Positions 17,654 to 27,864 of a stretch of DNA of 64,000 nt are shown in pieces. Each line of letters begins with the position of its first letter. Position 1 is the first letter of the stretch. This stretch comes from Kosakonia oryzendophytica (GTDB lineage: Bacteria > Pseudomonadota > Gammaproteobacteria > Enterobacterales > Enterobacteriaceae), in assembly GCF_900094925.1 (NCBI RefSeq), contig NZ_FMAY01000007.1:124001-188000 (forward strand), in the 5' to 3' direction. The position numbers and the translations under genes are program-made. The notes beneath the pieces were generated by a model. That model saw only the letters and a list, made by a program, of their open reading frames with translations, was not told the origin of the DNA and did not search any database.

Positions 17654-18724
17654 ATGTCTCGTCCGGTTCTGGCCACCCTGGATTTACAGGCGCTGGCCAA
17701 TAACTTGCAGGTTGTTCGCCGCGCAGCGCCATCCGCAAAAATCTGGTCGGTTGTTAAGGCAAACGCGTACGGGCACGGTATCGATCGTGTCTGGCGCGCA
17801 CTCCATACCACAGATGGCTTTGCCATGCTGAATCTGGAAGAAGCCATCCTGCTGCGTGAACGCGGTTGGAAAGGGCCGATTCTGATGCTGGAGGGATTTT
17901 TCCATGCGGATGAGCTGCCGCTCTTTGACAAATACCGCCTGACCACCAGCCTGCACAGCAACTGGCAAATTAACGCATTGCAAAATGCCCGCCTGCAAGC
18001 GCCGCTGGATATCTACCTGAAAATTAACAGTGGAATGAACCGCCTTGGTTTTCTGCCCGAGCGTGTGCATGGCGTCTGGCAGCAGTTGCGTGGGTTGGCA
18101 AACGTGGGTGAGATCACGCTGATGTCCCATTTTGCGGCGGCGGAACACCCGCAGGGCATTATCGCGCCGATGGCGCGTATTGCGCAGGCGGCTGAAGGCA
18201 TCGCTGCACCGCGCTCGCTGGCAAACTCGGCCGCCACGCTCTGGCACCCGGAGGCGCATTACGACTGGGTGCGACCCGGTATTGTGCTTTATGGCGCGTC
18301 ACCCTCGGGCGACTGGCAGGATGTCGCCACCAGTGGTATTCGTCCGGTAATGACGCTGAACAGTGAAATTATTGCCGTACAAACGCTAAAGGCTGGCGAT
18401 ACCGTGGGGTATGGTGCACGCTACCGCGCCGGTTCAGAGCAGCGCATTGGCGTGGTCGCTTGTGGCTATGCCGATGGTTATCCGCGACTGGCACCGACAG
18501 GGACACCCATACTGGTGGATGGCATCCGCACAACCACCGTGGGCGCGATCTCGATGGATATGCTGACGGTGGATTTAACCCCTTGCCCGCAGGCTGGCAT
18601 TGGTACGCCGGTCGAGCTGTGGGGCAAGGCGATTAAAATTGATGAAGTGGCTGCAGCCTCCGGCACGGTCGGGTATGAATTGATGTGCGCATTAGCGCCG
18701 CGCGTCCCGGTAGTGACGGTGTAA
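17654..18724 (+). CDS. dadX: DadX, catabolic alanine racemase
   Basis: This 356-residue PLP-dependent racemase converts L-alanine to D-alanine for oxidation by DadA. The ATG at 17654 (MSRPVLATLDLQALANN) is preferred over the GTG at 17651 because AAGGAAT sits at the right distance. The PLP lysine is Lys35 in VVKANAYGHGIDRV, and the second catalytic base is the Tyr in DTVGYGARYRAG near residue 255. NSGMNRLGF is conserved. The gene ends at a bidirectional terminator shared with cvrA. Confidence 0.96.
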   Translation: MSRPVLATLDLQALANNLQVVRRAAPSAKIWSVVKANAYGHGIDRVWRALHTTDGFAMLNLEEAILLRERGWKGPILMLEGFFHADELPLFDKYRLTTSLHSNWQINALQNARLQAPLDIYLKINSGMNRLGFLPERVHGVWQQLRGLANVGEITLMSHFAAAEHPQGIIAPMARIAQAAEGIAAPRSLANSAATLWHPEAHYDWVRPGIVLYGASPSGDWQDVATSGIRPVMTLNSEIIAVQTLKAGDTVGYGARYRAGSEQRIGVVACGYADGYPRLAPTGTPILVDGIRTTTVGAISMDMLTVDLTPCPQAGIGTPVELWGKAIKIDEVAAASGTVGYELMCALAPRVPVVTV

Positions 18725-18732
18725 AACAAGCT

Positions 18733-18756
18733 GAGGCGGTTATTCCGCCTCTTCTT
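18733..18756. terminator. Bidirectional terminator between dadX and cvrA
   Basis: The stem GAGGCGG/CCGCCTC (18733-18739, 18745-18751) has a 5-nt loop and is followed by TTCTTCC. The loop contains the cvrA stop codon (18740-18742), so the 3' end of cvrA is built into the hairpin. Confidence 0.75.
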
Positions 18757-20473
18757 CCGCGACCCGAACACCGACTTTCAGCACGGCGTTGTCCGCTTTC
18801 TCTGCCACGGTCCAGATCATTCCGGCAAACTCCACCTGGTCGCCAACTACTGGTGCAGCACCCAGCAACTGTTGCACGATATCGCCCAATGTCTGCTGTT
18901 TATCACGGTACTCAAGCCCGTCTTCCAGACCGTAAATCAGCGCCACGTCGGCAAATTTCGCATTCGCTTCAAGAATAAAATCGCCGAAAAAGCGTTGATC
19001 CAGCGCCACCGGTGGCGACTGGCTGAACAGTTTGCCCAGCGCGGGCAGGTCACGCTCACGGCCGATGACGCACAGAACATCGCCTTCACGTAGCCGGGTA
19101 CTGCCCGTCGGATGCAGCAGGCTATTACCGCGGAACAGCGCGGCAATGCGTGTCTCTTCCGGCATATGCAAATCGCGAAGTGCTGCGCCCACACACCATT
19201 TATCGGCGCTCAACTGATAAACAAACTGCTCCCACGGATTATCCGGATGAATATCCAGACCTACGCGCGAAACTGGCCAGCCCACTGGTGGCACCACCAC
19301 TTTGGCTTTTTTTGCCGCCCAGGAGAGTGAGGTCCCCTGAAAGAGCAGCGAAATCAGCACCACGAAAAATGCCACGTTGAAGAACAGACGAGCATTATCC
19401 AGACCGGCCATCATTGGGAAAGTAGCAAGAATAATCGGTACTGCGCCACGGAGCCCCACCCAACTGATAAAAACGCGCTCGCGCAGGTTAAAACCGCGAA
19501 ACGGCAACAGACTGGCGAACACAGACAGGGGGCGCGCAACAAAAATCATCCATGCTGAGAGAATGAGTGCGGAGAGGGCGATCGGCCACAAATCAGAAGG
19601 TGTAACCAGTAAGCCCAGCACGAGAAACATCGCAATTTGCGCCAACCAGGCCAGCCCGTCAAAATTTTGCAAGATGCCGAACCGGTTGCGGATCGGGCGA
19701 TTCCCAAGCACAAAACCACACAGATACACCGCCAGGATCCCGCTGCCGTGTAAGGCAGTGGTCAGGGCGAACACCAGGATACCACCGCTCAGCGCCAGCA
19801 ACGGATAGAGCCCTTGCGGCAGGACAATGCGATTGATCATCTGCTGCAGCAGGTAACCGCCCGCACCGCCAAGCAGAATGCCAAGGCCAAACTCCTGTAC
19901 GATATGCACCAGGAACATCAGATCGAGATCGGCTTTATGCTTCTGAATCATCTCAATCAGCGTAATGGTCAGAAATACCGCCATTGGATCGTTGCTGCCG
20001 GATTCAATTTCAAGGGTTGAGCCCACGCGTTCATTCAGCCCTTTTCCGCCAAGCAGTGAAAACACCGCGGCTGCATCGGTGGAGCCGACAATGGCGCCGA
20101 TTAACAACCCTTCCATGATGTTAAGTTTGAACAACCAGGCCGCCATCATGCCGGTCAGGCTGGAGGTCACGAGTACCCCAACAGTGGCGAGGGAAAGGGC
20201 CGGGCCAAGGGCAACGCGAAAGGAGCTGGCGCGGGTACGCATACCGCCATCGAGCAGTATGATCGCCAGCGCGAGGTTACTGACCATATAGGCGAACGGA
20301 TAATTATCGAACGGTATGCCACCAATGCCGTCTACGCCGGCCAACATACCAATCGCCAGAAAAATGACCAGAATCGGGATACCGAGGCGTGATGAGAAGG
20401 AACTTAATAAAATACTGCAGGTTACAAGAACTGAACCCAGAATAAACAGACTGATTATCGCCTCAGCGTCCAA
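18740..20473 (-). CDS. cvrA: CvrA/NhaP2, K+/H+ antiporter
   Basis: This 577-residue CPA1-type inner-membrane antiporter (CvrA, YcgO, NhaP2) is implicated in potassium and cell-volume homeostasis. I place the start at TTG 20473 because AAGGAGAGG lies 8 nt before it and the protein then begins [16 protein letters not shown], matching the E. coli N-terminus. The longer in-frame ORF starting at ATG 20542 has no comparable site. Twelve or so transmembrane helices occupy residues 1-390, with the ion-site-like [17 protein letters not shown] and [14 protein letters not shown] cytoplasmic TrkA-C-like domain follows (about 400-490), containing [16 protein letters not shown]. Confidence 0.93.
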   Translation of the reverse strand: MDAEAIISLFILGSVLVTCSILLSSFSSRLGIPILVIFLAIGMLAGVDGIGGIPFDNYPFAYMVSNLALAIILLDGGMRTRASSFRVALGPALSLATVGVLVTSSLTGMMAAWLFKLNIMEGLLIGAIVGSTDAAAVFSLLGGKGLNERVGSTLEIESGSNDPMAVFLTITLIEMIQKHKADLDLMFLVHIVQEFGLGILLGGAGGYLLQQMINRIVLPQGLYPLLALSGGILVFALTTALHGSGILAVYLCGFVLGNRPIRNRFGILQNFDGLAWLAQIAMFLVLGLLVTPSDLWPIALSALILSAWMIFVARPLSVFASLLPFRGFNLRERVFISWVGLRGAVPIILATFPMMAGLDNARLFFNVAFFVVLISLLFQGTSLSWAAKKAKVVVPPVGWPVSRVGLDIHPDNPWEQFVYQLSADKWCVGAALRDLHMPEETRIAALFRGNSLLHPTGSTRLREGDVLCVIGRERDLPALGKLFSQSPPVALDQRFFGDFILEANAKFADVALIYGLEDGLEYRDKQQTLGDIVQQLLGAAPVVGDQVEFAGMIWTVAEKADNAVLKVGVRVAEEEAE

Positions 20474-20601
20474 TGTTATGCCTCTCCTTATCCCGTCATG
20501 ACAAATCGGAAACCCGGGCTGCGTCCGGCAGCCTGGATTCATTCAATGCATTTATAATAACGGCAGAAACAACGTTTTAATAAGGGCATTAAGCGCTTTT
20601 T

Positions 20602-21513
20602 TTATACCGACATCACGGGATGACCCGACAGGGTCAGTTGAGATTTTTCAGCATGTTGCAAAACAGCGTGGGCGCCTAACGGTAATGTAACGGTTTGCGG
20701 CTCATGTCCAAACGCCAGTCCGGTGATCAGCGGAATGTCCAGCCGCGAACGCAGATATTCAACCATCGTAGTAAGATTGTAGCCTGCATCGTACTCGTTG
20801 GGTTGTGCATGGGAGAAACTGCCGAGCACCAGCGCGTTTTGTCGCGCCAGAATGCCAGCCTGCAACAGTTGCAATAACATCCGCTCCACGCGGTAGGGGT
20901 GTTCATTAATATCTTCTACCACCAGAATGCCACCTTCGATTGAGGGCAGCCAGGGCGTACCCACGAGCGACGTTAGCATGGCCAGGTTTCCCCCCCAAAG
21001 CTGGCCTTCAGTATGACAATGCGGACCTTCGCCTTGCCACTCCACGGTATAGGTTTTATTGCGCAATGCCCGCCAAAAGTGTTCAACGGTGAATGCGTCC
21101 TGCGGCTCTGCGCCAAAGTTACCCGCCAGCATTGGCCCACTGAAGGTAATCACATTGCCCGTGGCCAGCAGGCCTAACTGAAAAGCTGTGAAGTCACTGT
21201 GACCGCAAATCAGCAGTGGCTGTTGCTGCTGTCGTTCCGCTATGGCCTGCCAGTTAACCTCGCTCAGCAAGCGGCTGGCACCATAACCGCCACGTACTGG
21301 CATAACAATCACATTCTCGCCGGACAATTGCGCCAGCCCATTGAGATCGGCAAGTCGTTGTTCGTCGCTTCCGGCAAAGCGCTCGCAACGGCGGGTAATC
21401 ACCTGCTGATTACGGACATGATGTCCCTGTTGTTCAAGCTGTTTAATGGCGGAGGCGGCTGCCTGCTGATTGATGCAATACCCGGAAGGGGCGATCAGGT
21501 GGAAGGTGGACAT
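20602..21513 (-). CDS. ldcA: LdcA, murein tetrapeptide L,D-carboxypeptidase
   Basis: This 303-residue cytoplasmic serine peptidase (family S66) removes the terminal D-Ala from recycled murein tetrapeptides, needed for cell-wall recycling in stationary phase. The catalytic Ser-Glu-His set is visible: the nucleophile in LICGHSDFTAFQLG (about residue 106), Glu in LVVEDINEHPYRVERML and His in TGLAFGHEPQTVTLP. It is divergent from emtA and upstream of cvrA on the same strand, an arrangement conserved with E. coli. Confidence 0.96.
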   Translation of the reverse strand: MSTFHLIAPSGYCINQQAAASAIKQLEQQGHHVRNQQVITRRCERFAGSDEQRLADLNGLAQLSGENVIVMPVRGGYGASRLLSEVNWQAIAERQQQQPLLICGHSDFTAFQLGLLATGNVITFSGPMLAGNFGAEPQDAFTVEHFWRALRNKTYTVEWQGEGPHCHTEGQLWGGNLAMLTSLVGTPWLPSIEGGILVVEDINEHPYRVERMLLQLLQAGILARQNALVLGSFSHAQPNEYDAGYNLTTMVEYLRSRLDIPLITGLAFGHEPQTVTLPLGAHAVLQHAEKSQLTLSGHPVMSV

Positions 21514-21613
21514 GGCATTTCCTTGCTGACATCTATAGCGAAACAGTTATCATGCCGCTTACCTGTGTCGTTGTCATCCGCAGTGATGAATACCCCGAAT
21601 AAGGATTGCTGGT

Positions 21614-22225
21614 GTGAAATTGAGATGGTTTGTTTTTTTAGTGGTCTTACTGGCCGGATGTAGCTCAAAGCAGGATTACCGTAAGCCGGACTGGAACCCG
21701 GAAGTCCCGGTGAAACGCGCGATGCAGTGGATGCCGATAACCGAAAAAGCCGGCGCGGCATGGGGCGTAAGCCCGCGGCTCATCACCGCCATGATCGCGG
21801 TCGAGTCAGGCGGCAACCCGGATCTGGTGAGTAAATCCAACGCCGTTGGCCTGATGCAGTTAAAAGCCTCTACCGCAGGGCGTGAAGTGTATCGCCATAT
21901 GGGATGGAGTGGGCAACCGTCTACCAGCGAACTGAAAAACCCGGAGCGCAATATCTCGATGGGCGCAGCCTACCTCAGTATTCTCGAACATGGGGCGCTG
22001 GCTGGCATCCGTGATGAGAAAGTGATGCAGTATGCACTGGTCGTTTCCTACGTGAATGGCGCTGGTGCGCTACTGCGAACGTTCTCTTCCGACAGAAGCG
22101 AAGCAATTGAGGAAATTAATGATTTGAGCGCAGACGCCTTCTTAAAACATGTGGTGGATAACCACCCCGCGCCACAGGCGCCGCGCTATATCTGGAAAGT
22201 GCAAAAAGCGATGGACGCGATGTAA
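21614..22225 (+). CDS. emtA: EmtA (MltE), membrane-bound endolytic transglycosylase
   Basis: This 203-residue lipoprotein murein transglycosylase cleaves within glycan strands. The GTG start at 21614 gives the short lipoprotein signal [20 protein letters not shown] with lipobox LAGC (Cys16). The SLT domain carries the catalytic Glu in [20 protein letters not shown] and the family motifs GLMQLKAS and [12 protein letters not shown]. It ends exactly next to the ycgR stop codon on the other strand, with zero-nt spacing. Confidence 0.95.
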   Translation: MKLRWFVFLVVLLAGCSSKQDYRKPDWNPEVPVKRAMQWMPITEKAGAAWGVSPRLITAMIAVESGGNPDLVSKSNAVGLMQLKASTAGREVYRHMGWSGQPSTSELKNPERNISMGAAYLSILEHGALAGIRDEKVMQYALVVSYVNGAGALLRTFSSDRSEAIEEINDLSADAFLKHVVDNHPAPQAPRYIWKVQKAMDAM

Positions 22226-22957
22226 TTATCGCACCCGGCTGGCGCGTTCGCGCGCCTCACGCTCCAGGGCAAAAATGATGCGCTGGAGTTCGCGTTCCAC
22301 GCCCGGACTGACATTTAAAAAGCGAAAACTGAGACGTGGAGTGCTGATTGTTTCGTTTTTGCCGTCCACCACTTTACGCTCGCCGATGGCGATCAGTTGT
22401 GCATCAAAATAGAACTGTCCCCAGGATGCCATATCCAGTTCAATCTTTGTAAAGCGCATCCCCGGTGCCAGTATTTCAGGTACCGGGCCTTCCAGTAATG
22501 CGCCCATCCCGCCCAGGGAAAGATCGTAGAGGCGAAAGCGAATCTCTGATTTATCGGGCAGTTGCGCCTTACAGAAGTAAGCCGGATGCAAAGGGGCGAT
22601 GATGCGGAAATATTCCCGGCGCTGGATAAACCATAATGTCTCTGGCAATGGGGTAAGAAAGGCCGGTAAGGCCTGATAATCTCCTGCCGAAAGCGAACCC
22701 AGCGTAAATTCGACTTTTGCACCCTGCGTTTCGGCTGTCACGGTGACTTTCCCGGCGCGCTGTACCGCATTATTTTCGTAATCCTGACTACCAAAATCCA
22801 TGATCAGTTCTTCCGGATTCGCGTCCAGTATTTTACTGATGAACTGACCACCGCCCCAAGTGATGCAGACAGGCACCTGGTTTTTCTGCAAATCGCGCAA
22901 TACCCCCAGCACGGCCAGCGGATTTTGTTTCAGGAACTGCTCACTGTAATTGCTCAC
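22226..22957 (-). CDS. ycgR: YcgR, c-di-GMP-dependent flagellar brake
   Basis: This 243-residue YcgR slows flagellar rotation when bound to cyclic di-GMP. The start is the GTG at 22957 (MSNYSEQFLKQNPLAVLGVL) with AAGGAG nine nt upstream, which matches the E. coli N-terminus. The ORF could be extended to 23038 but would cross the promoter. The N-terminal YcgR domain is followed by a C-terminal PilZ domain bearing the RxxxR motif in QRREYFRIIAP (about residue 113) and DLSLGGMGALLE (about 144). A sigma-28 promoter lies upstream, consistent with a flagellar late gene. Confidence 0.95.
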   Translation of the reverse strand: MSNYSEQFLKQNPLAVLGVLRDLQKNQVPVCITWGGGQFISKILDANPEELIMDFGSQDYENNAVQRAGKVTVTAETQGAKVEFTLGSLSAGDYQALPAFLTPLPETLWFIQRREYFRIIAPLHPAYFCKAQLPDKSEIRFRLYDLSLGGMGALLEGPVPEILAPGMRFTKIELDMASWGQFYFDAQLIAIGERKVVDGKNETISTPRLSFRFLNVSPGVERELQRIIFALEREARERASRVR

Positions 22958-22996
22958 GCCGAATGGCTCCTTGATGACTGACACACCTTCGTTGTT

Positions 22997-23023
22997 ATAT
23001 CGGCATTTCATCGGAGAACTTAA
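22997..23023 (-). promoter_or_regulatory. Sigma-28 (FliA) flagellar promoter of ycgR
   Basis: On the minus strand the sequence is TTAAGTTC, 11 nt, GCCGATAT. The sigma-28 consensus is TAAAGTTT-N11-GCCGATAA, so 6 of 8 and 7 of 8 positions match at exact spacing. It lies 40 nt before the ycgR start. Confidence 0.82.
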
Positions 23024-23170
23024 TACAAACCAAGACAATTTTTTTTAAGTCAGATTTAGATTAAGTCCGTGAGAAGAAAATGCTTTTACCATCGCCAACT
23101 ATACTGTAGTCAACGCATCACCATTGTGGCTAGTGCGCTTAAACGAGACGAGTAAAAGGAGTTGAATAAT

Positions 23171-23422
23171 ATGGGTATTCTCGCGTGGATTATCTTTGGT
23201 CTGATTGCAGGCGTTATTGCCAAATTCATTATGCCTGGGCGGGATGGCGGTGGGTTTATTTTGACCTGTATTCTGGGGATCGTCGGCGCTGTGGTGGGCG
23301 GCTGGCTCGCCACCCGGCTTGGCTATGGCGGAGATATCACGGGGTTTAACTTACACAGTTTTATTGTTGCCGTAGTCGGTGCCATCGTGGTGCTGGCGGT
23401 GTTCAGATTGTTGCGCAGATAG
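23171..23422 (+). CDS. ymgE: YmgE, GlsB/YeaQ/YmgE family membrane protein
   Basis: This 83-residue transglycosylase-associated-type small membrane protein starts at ATG 23171 (MGILAWIIFGLIAGVIAKFI), with AAGGAG nine nt upstream. It has three predicted transmembrane helices and the family's glycine-rich pattern PGRDGGGFILTCILGIVGAV and GGWLATRLGYGG. The family is induced under envelope or stationary stress, but its activity is unknown. Confidence 0.92.
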   Translation: MGILAWIIFGLIAGVIAKFIMPGRDGGGFILTCILGIVGAVVGGWLATRLGYGGDITGFNLHSFIVAVVGAIVVLAVFRLLRR

Positions 23423-23599
23423 TGTAACGCCCGTTTCACAACCCGCCATGTCTTGTCTGAACATTCAACCCGGTTATGTTTCGCTAAAGACGAGTCCTGG
23501 CCAGCGATATTCGTGTGGTTAGCGCCGCATGGGTATCCACCTGGCCAATTTTCCATGATGATTTAAACGCTGCAGCTCTGGCCGCAGCGTCCTTTCTGC

Positions 23600-24379
23600 T
23601 TACACGGTTGGAACTGTGCCGCCATCAATGATGTACTCCGTCCCTGTGATCGTTGCTGCACGGGGTGAACAGAGGAACAGGATGAGATTGGCGACCTCAA
23701 TGGGTTTTGATGGACGCCCTATCGGTATACCTCCGAGCGAGTTCATGATGATCTTTTTCCCACCTTCATAATCGGTTCCTGCCTGCTGAGCGAGCCGCTC
23801 GGCCAGGGCTACTGATGCTTCTGTTTCGATCCATCCGGGCGCCACACGCAGCACGCGAATACCTTTTGGCGAGACTTCTTTCGACAGACTTTTACTGTAA
23901 GTCGACAGTGCTGCTTTCGCCGCCGCATATCCTGTAGTCGATTCGGGTAAAGGCAGCACGCGCTGGATTGATGTGATATGAATAATGACACCGGCCCCTT
24001 GATCGAGCATGCCAGGCAGCAATGCGCGATCCAACCGGACGGCTGGCAGGAGATTGAGATTCAGTTCCTGCAGCCACTCTTCTTCCCCCAGCATTGCGAA
24101 TCCGCCACCTGGCGCTGTTGAACCGCCAAGCACATGAACAATGATGTCAACGCCGCCCAATCTGGCCTTTACCGCTTCAGCCACCTGGCGGCAACCTTCG
24201 ACGGTTGTCAGGTCTGCGGTGACGAAGTGATCCGCTAAGGTGTCATCAGGTTGCGTTCGTGCAGTGGTTAACACCTTCGCCCCTTGTTCGTGGAGCAGGC
24301 CAACCACCGCTTTGCCGACACCTTTGGTACCCGCTGTCACCAACACGCGCTTTCCTTGTAATTCCAGATTCATGGTCAT
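23600..24379 (-). CDS. SDR-family oxidoreductase
   Basis: This 259-residue classical short-chain dehydrogenase/reductase has the N-terminal cofactor motif [14 protein letters not shown] (a TGxxxGxG variant beginning TAG), an NAG-like HVLGGS, the catalytic Ser in [12 protein letters not shown] and Tyr-x-x-x-Lys in [16 protein letters not shown], and the C-terminal [14 protein letters not shown]. The substrate cannot be told. The divergent HxlR-type regulator 109 nt away suggests control by a small toxic or xenobiotic compound. The pair is not part of the E. coli K-12 order here and looks like an accessory insertion between ymgE and treA. Confidence 0.85.
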   Translation of the reverse strand: MTMNLELQGKRVLVTAGTKGVGKAVVGLLHEQGAKVLTTARTQPDDTLADHFVTADLTTVEGCRQVAEAVKARLGGVDIIVHVLGGSTAPGGGFAMLGEEEWLQELNLNLLPAVRLDRALLPGMLDQGAGVIIHITSIQRVLPLPESTTGYAAAKAALSTYSKSLSKEVSPKGIRVLRVAPGWIETEASVALAERLAQQAGTDYEGGKKIIMNSLGGIPIGRPSKPIEVANLILFLCSPRAATITGTEYIIDGGTVPTV

Positions 24380-24488
24380 CAGATGATCTCTCCGGGCAGG
24401 GTTATTTACCCTTTGGTTTGTGATGCGGTCATCTTCGCCATATAGTGTGAAATCATCAAGAACGCACGAAAAAGTGAGTAACGGCCTA

Positions 24489-24839
24489 ATGAGTAAGATT
24501 TATACCCCCGACACAGCTGCACTTGGCGTAGAACAGGTACTTCGGCTTCTGGAGGGGCGGTGGAAATTGGTCATTTTGTTTCATCTCTTCGACGGAAAGG
24601 TGCAGCGCTACTCCGATTTTGGCAGGCTCATCCCTGGTATTTCTCAAAAAATGCTGAGTCAGCAGCTTCGGCAACTGGAAGCTGACGGGATCGTATCGCG
24701 AAAGCTGTATCCGCAAGTGCCGCCTAAGGTTGAATATCGCCTCACGGAGTGGGGGCAAGCGCTGTGCCCTGCGCTCGATTCCATGCTGAAATGGGCAGAA
24801 AAACGGGAAACTTTGCAATCACCTCCTGAAGCCTCATAA
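24489..24839 (+). CDS. HxlR-type winged-helix transcriptional regulator
   Basis: This 116-residue HxlR/DUF24-family regulator contains [20 protein letters not shown], then [20 protein letters not shown] and [20 protein letters not shown] followed by YRLTEWG. This is the standard HxlR winged-helix pattern. I chose the ATG at 24489 because the family begins shortly before this point. In-frame GTG 24420 or ATG 24423 would add about 22 residues. There is no conserved Cys near the N-terminus, so thiol sensing as in some relatives is not supported. It is divergent from the SDR gene, its likely target. Confidence 0.85.
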   Translation: MSKIYTPDTAALGVEQVLRLLEGRWKLVILFHLFDGKVQRYSDFGRLIPGISQKMLSQQLRQLEADGIVSRKLYPQVPPKVEYRLTEWGQALCPALDSMLKWAEKRETLQSPPEAS

Positions 24840-24980
24840 CGACTGTCGGCTGTTTGCCGGACGGAAAAGAGGAGACGCCAGCCTTCCACTCACCTTTGGC
24901 AGAGGGAAAGCTGCGTTTACTGACTAACGTAAAATAGCGCTACTGTGATAACGATTAAATTGAGACACTGGCGAGATGTT

Positions 24981-25448
24981 CTACAAACCCAGTTCACTCA
25001 GACCTGGGTGGTCGGCAGGGCGAGGTCCCAGAGGCCAGTGGAAGAGACGTTCAGATTCGTTAATTGGCAAGTCATTGATACAGGCGTAACGGCGTTGCAT
25101 TAAGCCATCAGCGGCAAATTCCCAGTTCTCATTACCGTAAGAACGAAACCAGTTGCCGGAATCATCATGCCATTCATAGGCGTAACGAACAGCAATTCTG
25201 TTTCCCTCAAAAGCCCAGAGCTCTTTTATCAGCCTGTATTCCTGCTCTTTTTTCCATTTACGTTGCAGAAATGCTTTGGCTTCGTCGCGGTTTTGAGCAA
25301 ATTCAACGCGATTGCGCCATTGGGTATCCAGCGAATAGGCAAGGGCGACACGTTCCGCATCGCGGCTGTTCCAGCCATCTTCGGCCAGACGGACTTTTTG
25401 AATTGCAGTTTCACGCGTAAAGGGGGGCAATGGCGGGCGATTATTCAT
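24981..25448 (-). CDS. DUF1348 (SnoaL/NTF2-like) protein
   Basis: This 155-residue protein of the nuclear-transport-factor-2-like fold (DUF1348) starts at ATG 25448 with AAGGAG at ideal spacing. The in-frame extension to 25532 crosses the operator and is rejected. Characteristic segments are [47 protein letters not shown] and NGN-like [10 protein letters not shown], ending with [14 protein letters not shown]. The family is common beside TetR regulators and oxidoreductases, but the enzymatic role is unproven. It is divergent from the TetR-type gene. Confidence 0.85.
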   Translation of the reverse strand: MNNRPPLPPFTRETAIQKVRLAEDGWNSRDAERVALAYSLDTQWRNRVEFAQNRDEAKAFLQRKWKKEQEYRLIKELWAFEGNRIAVRYAYEWHDDSGNWFRSYGNENWEFAADGLMQRRYACINDLPINESERLFHWPLGPRPADHPGLSELGL

Positions 25449-25471
25449 AGCGAGCTCCTTTGGGATGGTAT

Positions 25472-25489
25472 GTAGACAGGTCTGTCTAC
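25472..25489. promoter_or_regulatory. Palindromic operator for the TetR-family regulator
   Basis: GTAGACAGGTCTGTCTAC is an 18-bp sequence with perfect 8-bp half-sites around a GT centre. It lies in the 89-nt gap between the divergent DUF1348 and TetR-type genes, the usual place for an autoregulatory TetR operator. Confidence 0.8.
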
Positions 25490-25537
25490 CGGTGTTAATC
25501 TGGACCTCCAACATAAACTTGTCAACAGTCACTCACG

Positions 25538-26116
25538 ATGAACGTTAAAACAGACATACCGGAAAAACGCAGTGCGAAAGAGAAAATCGTGCAAACCGCG
25601 CACGAACTCTTTTATCAGTACGGAATACGGGCCACTGGCATCGATAAAATCATCGAGTGCGCGCAGGTAACGAAAGTGACGTTTTATCGTCATTTCCCCA
25701 GCAAAAATGCCCTGATCCTGACTTATCTGGAATATCGACACACGCTTTGGATGGACTGGTTTAACACGACGATGGCCAGGTATATGCAGGCAGGTAAGGG
25801 CAATATCCGTGCGCTACTTGCCACATTGCAATCATGGGCGGATGCGCCTGATTTTCGCGGGTGTGCATTTCTGAATGCCACATCAGAAATGGGTGAAGCG
25901 TTACCTGATGTTGTACAGATGACCCGCATGCATAAGCTTTCGGTTGAGCAGGCATTAGGTGTTCACTGGAATTGTGCCGATCCGGCGCGGCTTGCAGCCA
26001 GTGTTATGGCGTTCGATGGTGCCATTATGCATATGCAAATGGGCAGGCCAGCGAATGACGTTCTCGCTCAGTTGAGTATGGTTTTAACCACACTGTTTCA
26101 TGACGAGGAGGTGTGA
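25538..26116 (+). CDS. TetR/AcrR-family transcriptional regulator
   Basis: This 192-residue TetR-type repressor has its N-terminal DNA-binding domain at residues 12-60 (KEKIVQTAHELFYQYGIRAT, then IIECAQVTKVTFYRHFPSKN), followed by a ligand-binding helical domain with GCAFLNATSEMGE. The stop codon forms the start of a long inverted repeat (26114-26155). It probably regulates itself and the divergent DUF1348 gene through the palindrome at 25472. The ligand is unknown. Confidence 0.9.
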   Translation: MNVKTDIPEKRSAKEKIVQTAHELFYQYGIRATGIDKIIECAQVTKVTFYRHFPSKNALILTYLEYRHTLWMDWFNTTMARYMQAGKGNIRALLATLQSWADAPDFRGCAFLNATSEMGEALPDVVQMTRMHKLSVEQALGVHWNCADPARLAASVMAFDGAIMHMQMGRPANDVLAQLSMVLTTLFHDEEV

Positions 26117-26155
26117 TCTCTTCCTGAAATCGGTACGCAGCTCAGGAAGAGATCA
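26114..26155. terminator. Long inverted repeat between convergent tetR-type gene and treA
   Basis: The perfect 14-bp stem TGATCTCTTCCTGA/TCAGGAAGAGATCA (26114-26127, 26142-26155) has a 14-nt loop. It overlaps the upstream stop codon and ends 8 nt before the treA stop. GGGCTTATTT follows, which is a modest T-tract. It is probably a bidirectional terminator. Confidence 0.7.
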
Positions 26156-26163
26156 GGGCTTAT

Positions 26164-27864
26164 TTATTGCGCCACTTTTTGGGGAGCAGGCGCGGCCTGC
26201 GCCGGTTGTTGAGTGGGTTGCGTTTGCGGTACGTTGTCACACGGTTTTTCTTTAGGGCACACTAAATCAAGCATTTTCAGTGTGACGCCATTGGTCCAGC
26301 CAAAACCGTCCTGCAACGGATATTCGCCACCACCACCGCCGGTTCCGGTGCTGCTGACATCATATTTCTCGACCAGTTTCTTCTCGCGATCGTAGGTGTG
26401 CTGCACATTGGTGAGAAAACGCCAACTCACGTCCATCGCCAGTTTCTGATGATCGTAGTTTTGCAGGCCCGCTGTGGCTATCCATTGGAGCGGCGCCCAG
26501 CCATTCGGGGCATCCCATTGCTGCCCGCTACTGACAGTGGTGGTGGAAACACCGCCTGGTTTTAACAAACGCGCCTGCGTAGCTGCGGCGACTTTATCCG
26601 CTCTGTCCTTGGCTGCAGCATTGACAAACAACGGGTAGAGCGTGGCTGCCGTTAACTGATTACGCACTTTTTTGCTCTTCAGATCGTAGTCTGCATACCA
26701 GCCGTCTTTATCGTTCCACAGATTGGCTTCAATGGCTTTCTGCCGTGCTGTTGCCAGCGCTTCATACTGGCTCGCTTTTGCCGCATCGCCAGAGAGTTGC
26801 CAGCCGCGGGCCAGTAGTTTTTCCATTTTAAACATCAGAGCATTCAGATCGACGGGCACGATGCTGGTGGTGCGGATAGTGCCGAGTTGGTTTGGATTGT
26901 CCATCCAGCGAGAGCTGAAATCCCAGCCGGACGCGGCCGCAGAGCGTAAATCACGGTAGATGTCAGTAGCAGGGCGGTTAGGGTTATTTTTTGCGGTGGT
27001 AACATCATCAAGCCATGACTCAGGACGCGGTGTGTCGCGATCGTCCCAATAGCGATTCAGTATCGAGCCGTCGCTCAGTTTTACTACGCGCTTATTGGCC
27101 TGACCTGCTTGCAGATTATCGACGCCATCCATCCAGTAGCGATACTCTTTTTCCATCTGTGGCAGGTAGGTTTTAAATGCTTCATCGCCGTCATGGGTAG
27201 CGAGCAACTCAACCATCAGGGCAAAGAAAGGGGGTTGTGACCGGCTTAGATAGTAACTTCGGTTGCCGTTCGGAATATGTCCCCACGTATCGATTTCGTA
27301 GGCGAAGTTGGTCACCATATCTTCGATTTTGTCCCAATGACCGCTTTCCGCAAGGCCTAGCATGGTGAAGTAACTATCCCAATAATAGACCTCACGGAAT
27401 CGCCCGCCTGGAACCACATAGGGCTTCGGCAGTGGCAGCAGCGAGTCCCATTTACCTGCGCTGTTGGTTGTACGCGTTAGGACGGGCCATAATCCGTCAA
27501 TATGTTCACGCAGGGTCTGGCCGGCTGGCGGGACATACTCTTCACCGTCTTTGGGCAGTGTAAAGTTCACATCTACAAAATGGCGTAAATCAAAACTGGT
27601 TTGATTTCGCTGCATGCGATAATCCGCGAGGATCATCAGCGGATCGCCATTAGGTACGGCATCAGCGAAGGTTTTTTGATCCGGAAACAGTTTTGCGCTT
27701 TGCACGTCGCTGAACAGAGGTCCAAGTAGAACATCCGGCGGCTGCGGGGGGTTTTGTGTTTGCTCTGCCATCGCCTGAGGTATGGCAATAAGCAATGCCG
27801 CACCAAACGCGAGTTGCATCGCCAGCAACAGGGAGCGCGGATGTCGCAATACAGGTCTTGTCAT
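26164..27864 (-). CDS. treA: TreA, periplasmic trehalase
   Basis: This 566-residue GH37 trehalase hydrolyses trehalose to two glucoses in the periplasm, allowing its use under high osmolarity. The signal peptide occupies residues 1-33 and ends at PQAMA before EQT. Trehalase signature 1 is [18 protein letters not shown] and signature 2 is [14 protein letters not shown]. The glycine-rich [20 protein letters not shown] follows near the C-terminus. The C-terminal 20-25 residues are a Pro/Gln/Ala-rich tail, as in E. coli. This is the last backbone gene before the type VI island. Confidence 0.97.
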   Translation of the reverse strand: MTRPVLRHPRSLLLAMQLAFGAALLIAIPQAMAEQTQNPPQPPDVLLGPLFSDVQSAKLFPDQKTFADAVPNGDPLMILADYRMQRNQTSFDLRHFVDVNFTLPKDGEEYVPPAGQTLREHIDGLWPVLTRTTNSAGKWDSLLPLPKPYVVPGGRFREVYYWDSYFTMLGLAESGHWDKIEDMVTNFAYEIDTWGHIPNGNRSYYLSRSQPPFFALMVELLATHDGDEAFKTYLPQMEKEYRYWMDGVDNLQAGQANKRVVKLSDGSILNRYWDDRDTPRPESWLDDVTTAKNNPNRPATDIYRDLRSAAASGWDFSSRWMDNPNQLGTIRTTSIVPVDLNALMFKMEKLLARGWQLSGDAAKASQYEALATARQKAIEANLWNDKDGWYADYDLKSKKVRNQLTAATLYPLFVNAAAKDRADKVAAATQARLLKPGGVSTTTVSSGQQWDAPNGWAPLQWIATAGLQNYDHQKLAMDVSWRFLTNVQHTYDREKKLVEKYDVSSTGTGGGGGEYPLQDGFGWTNGVTLKMLDLVCPKEKPCDNVPQTQPTQQPAQAAPAPQKVAQ

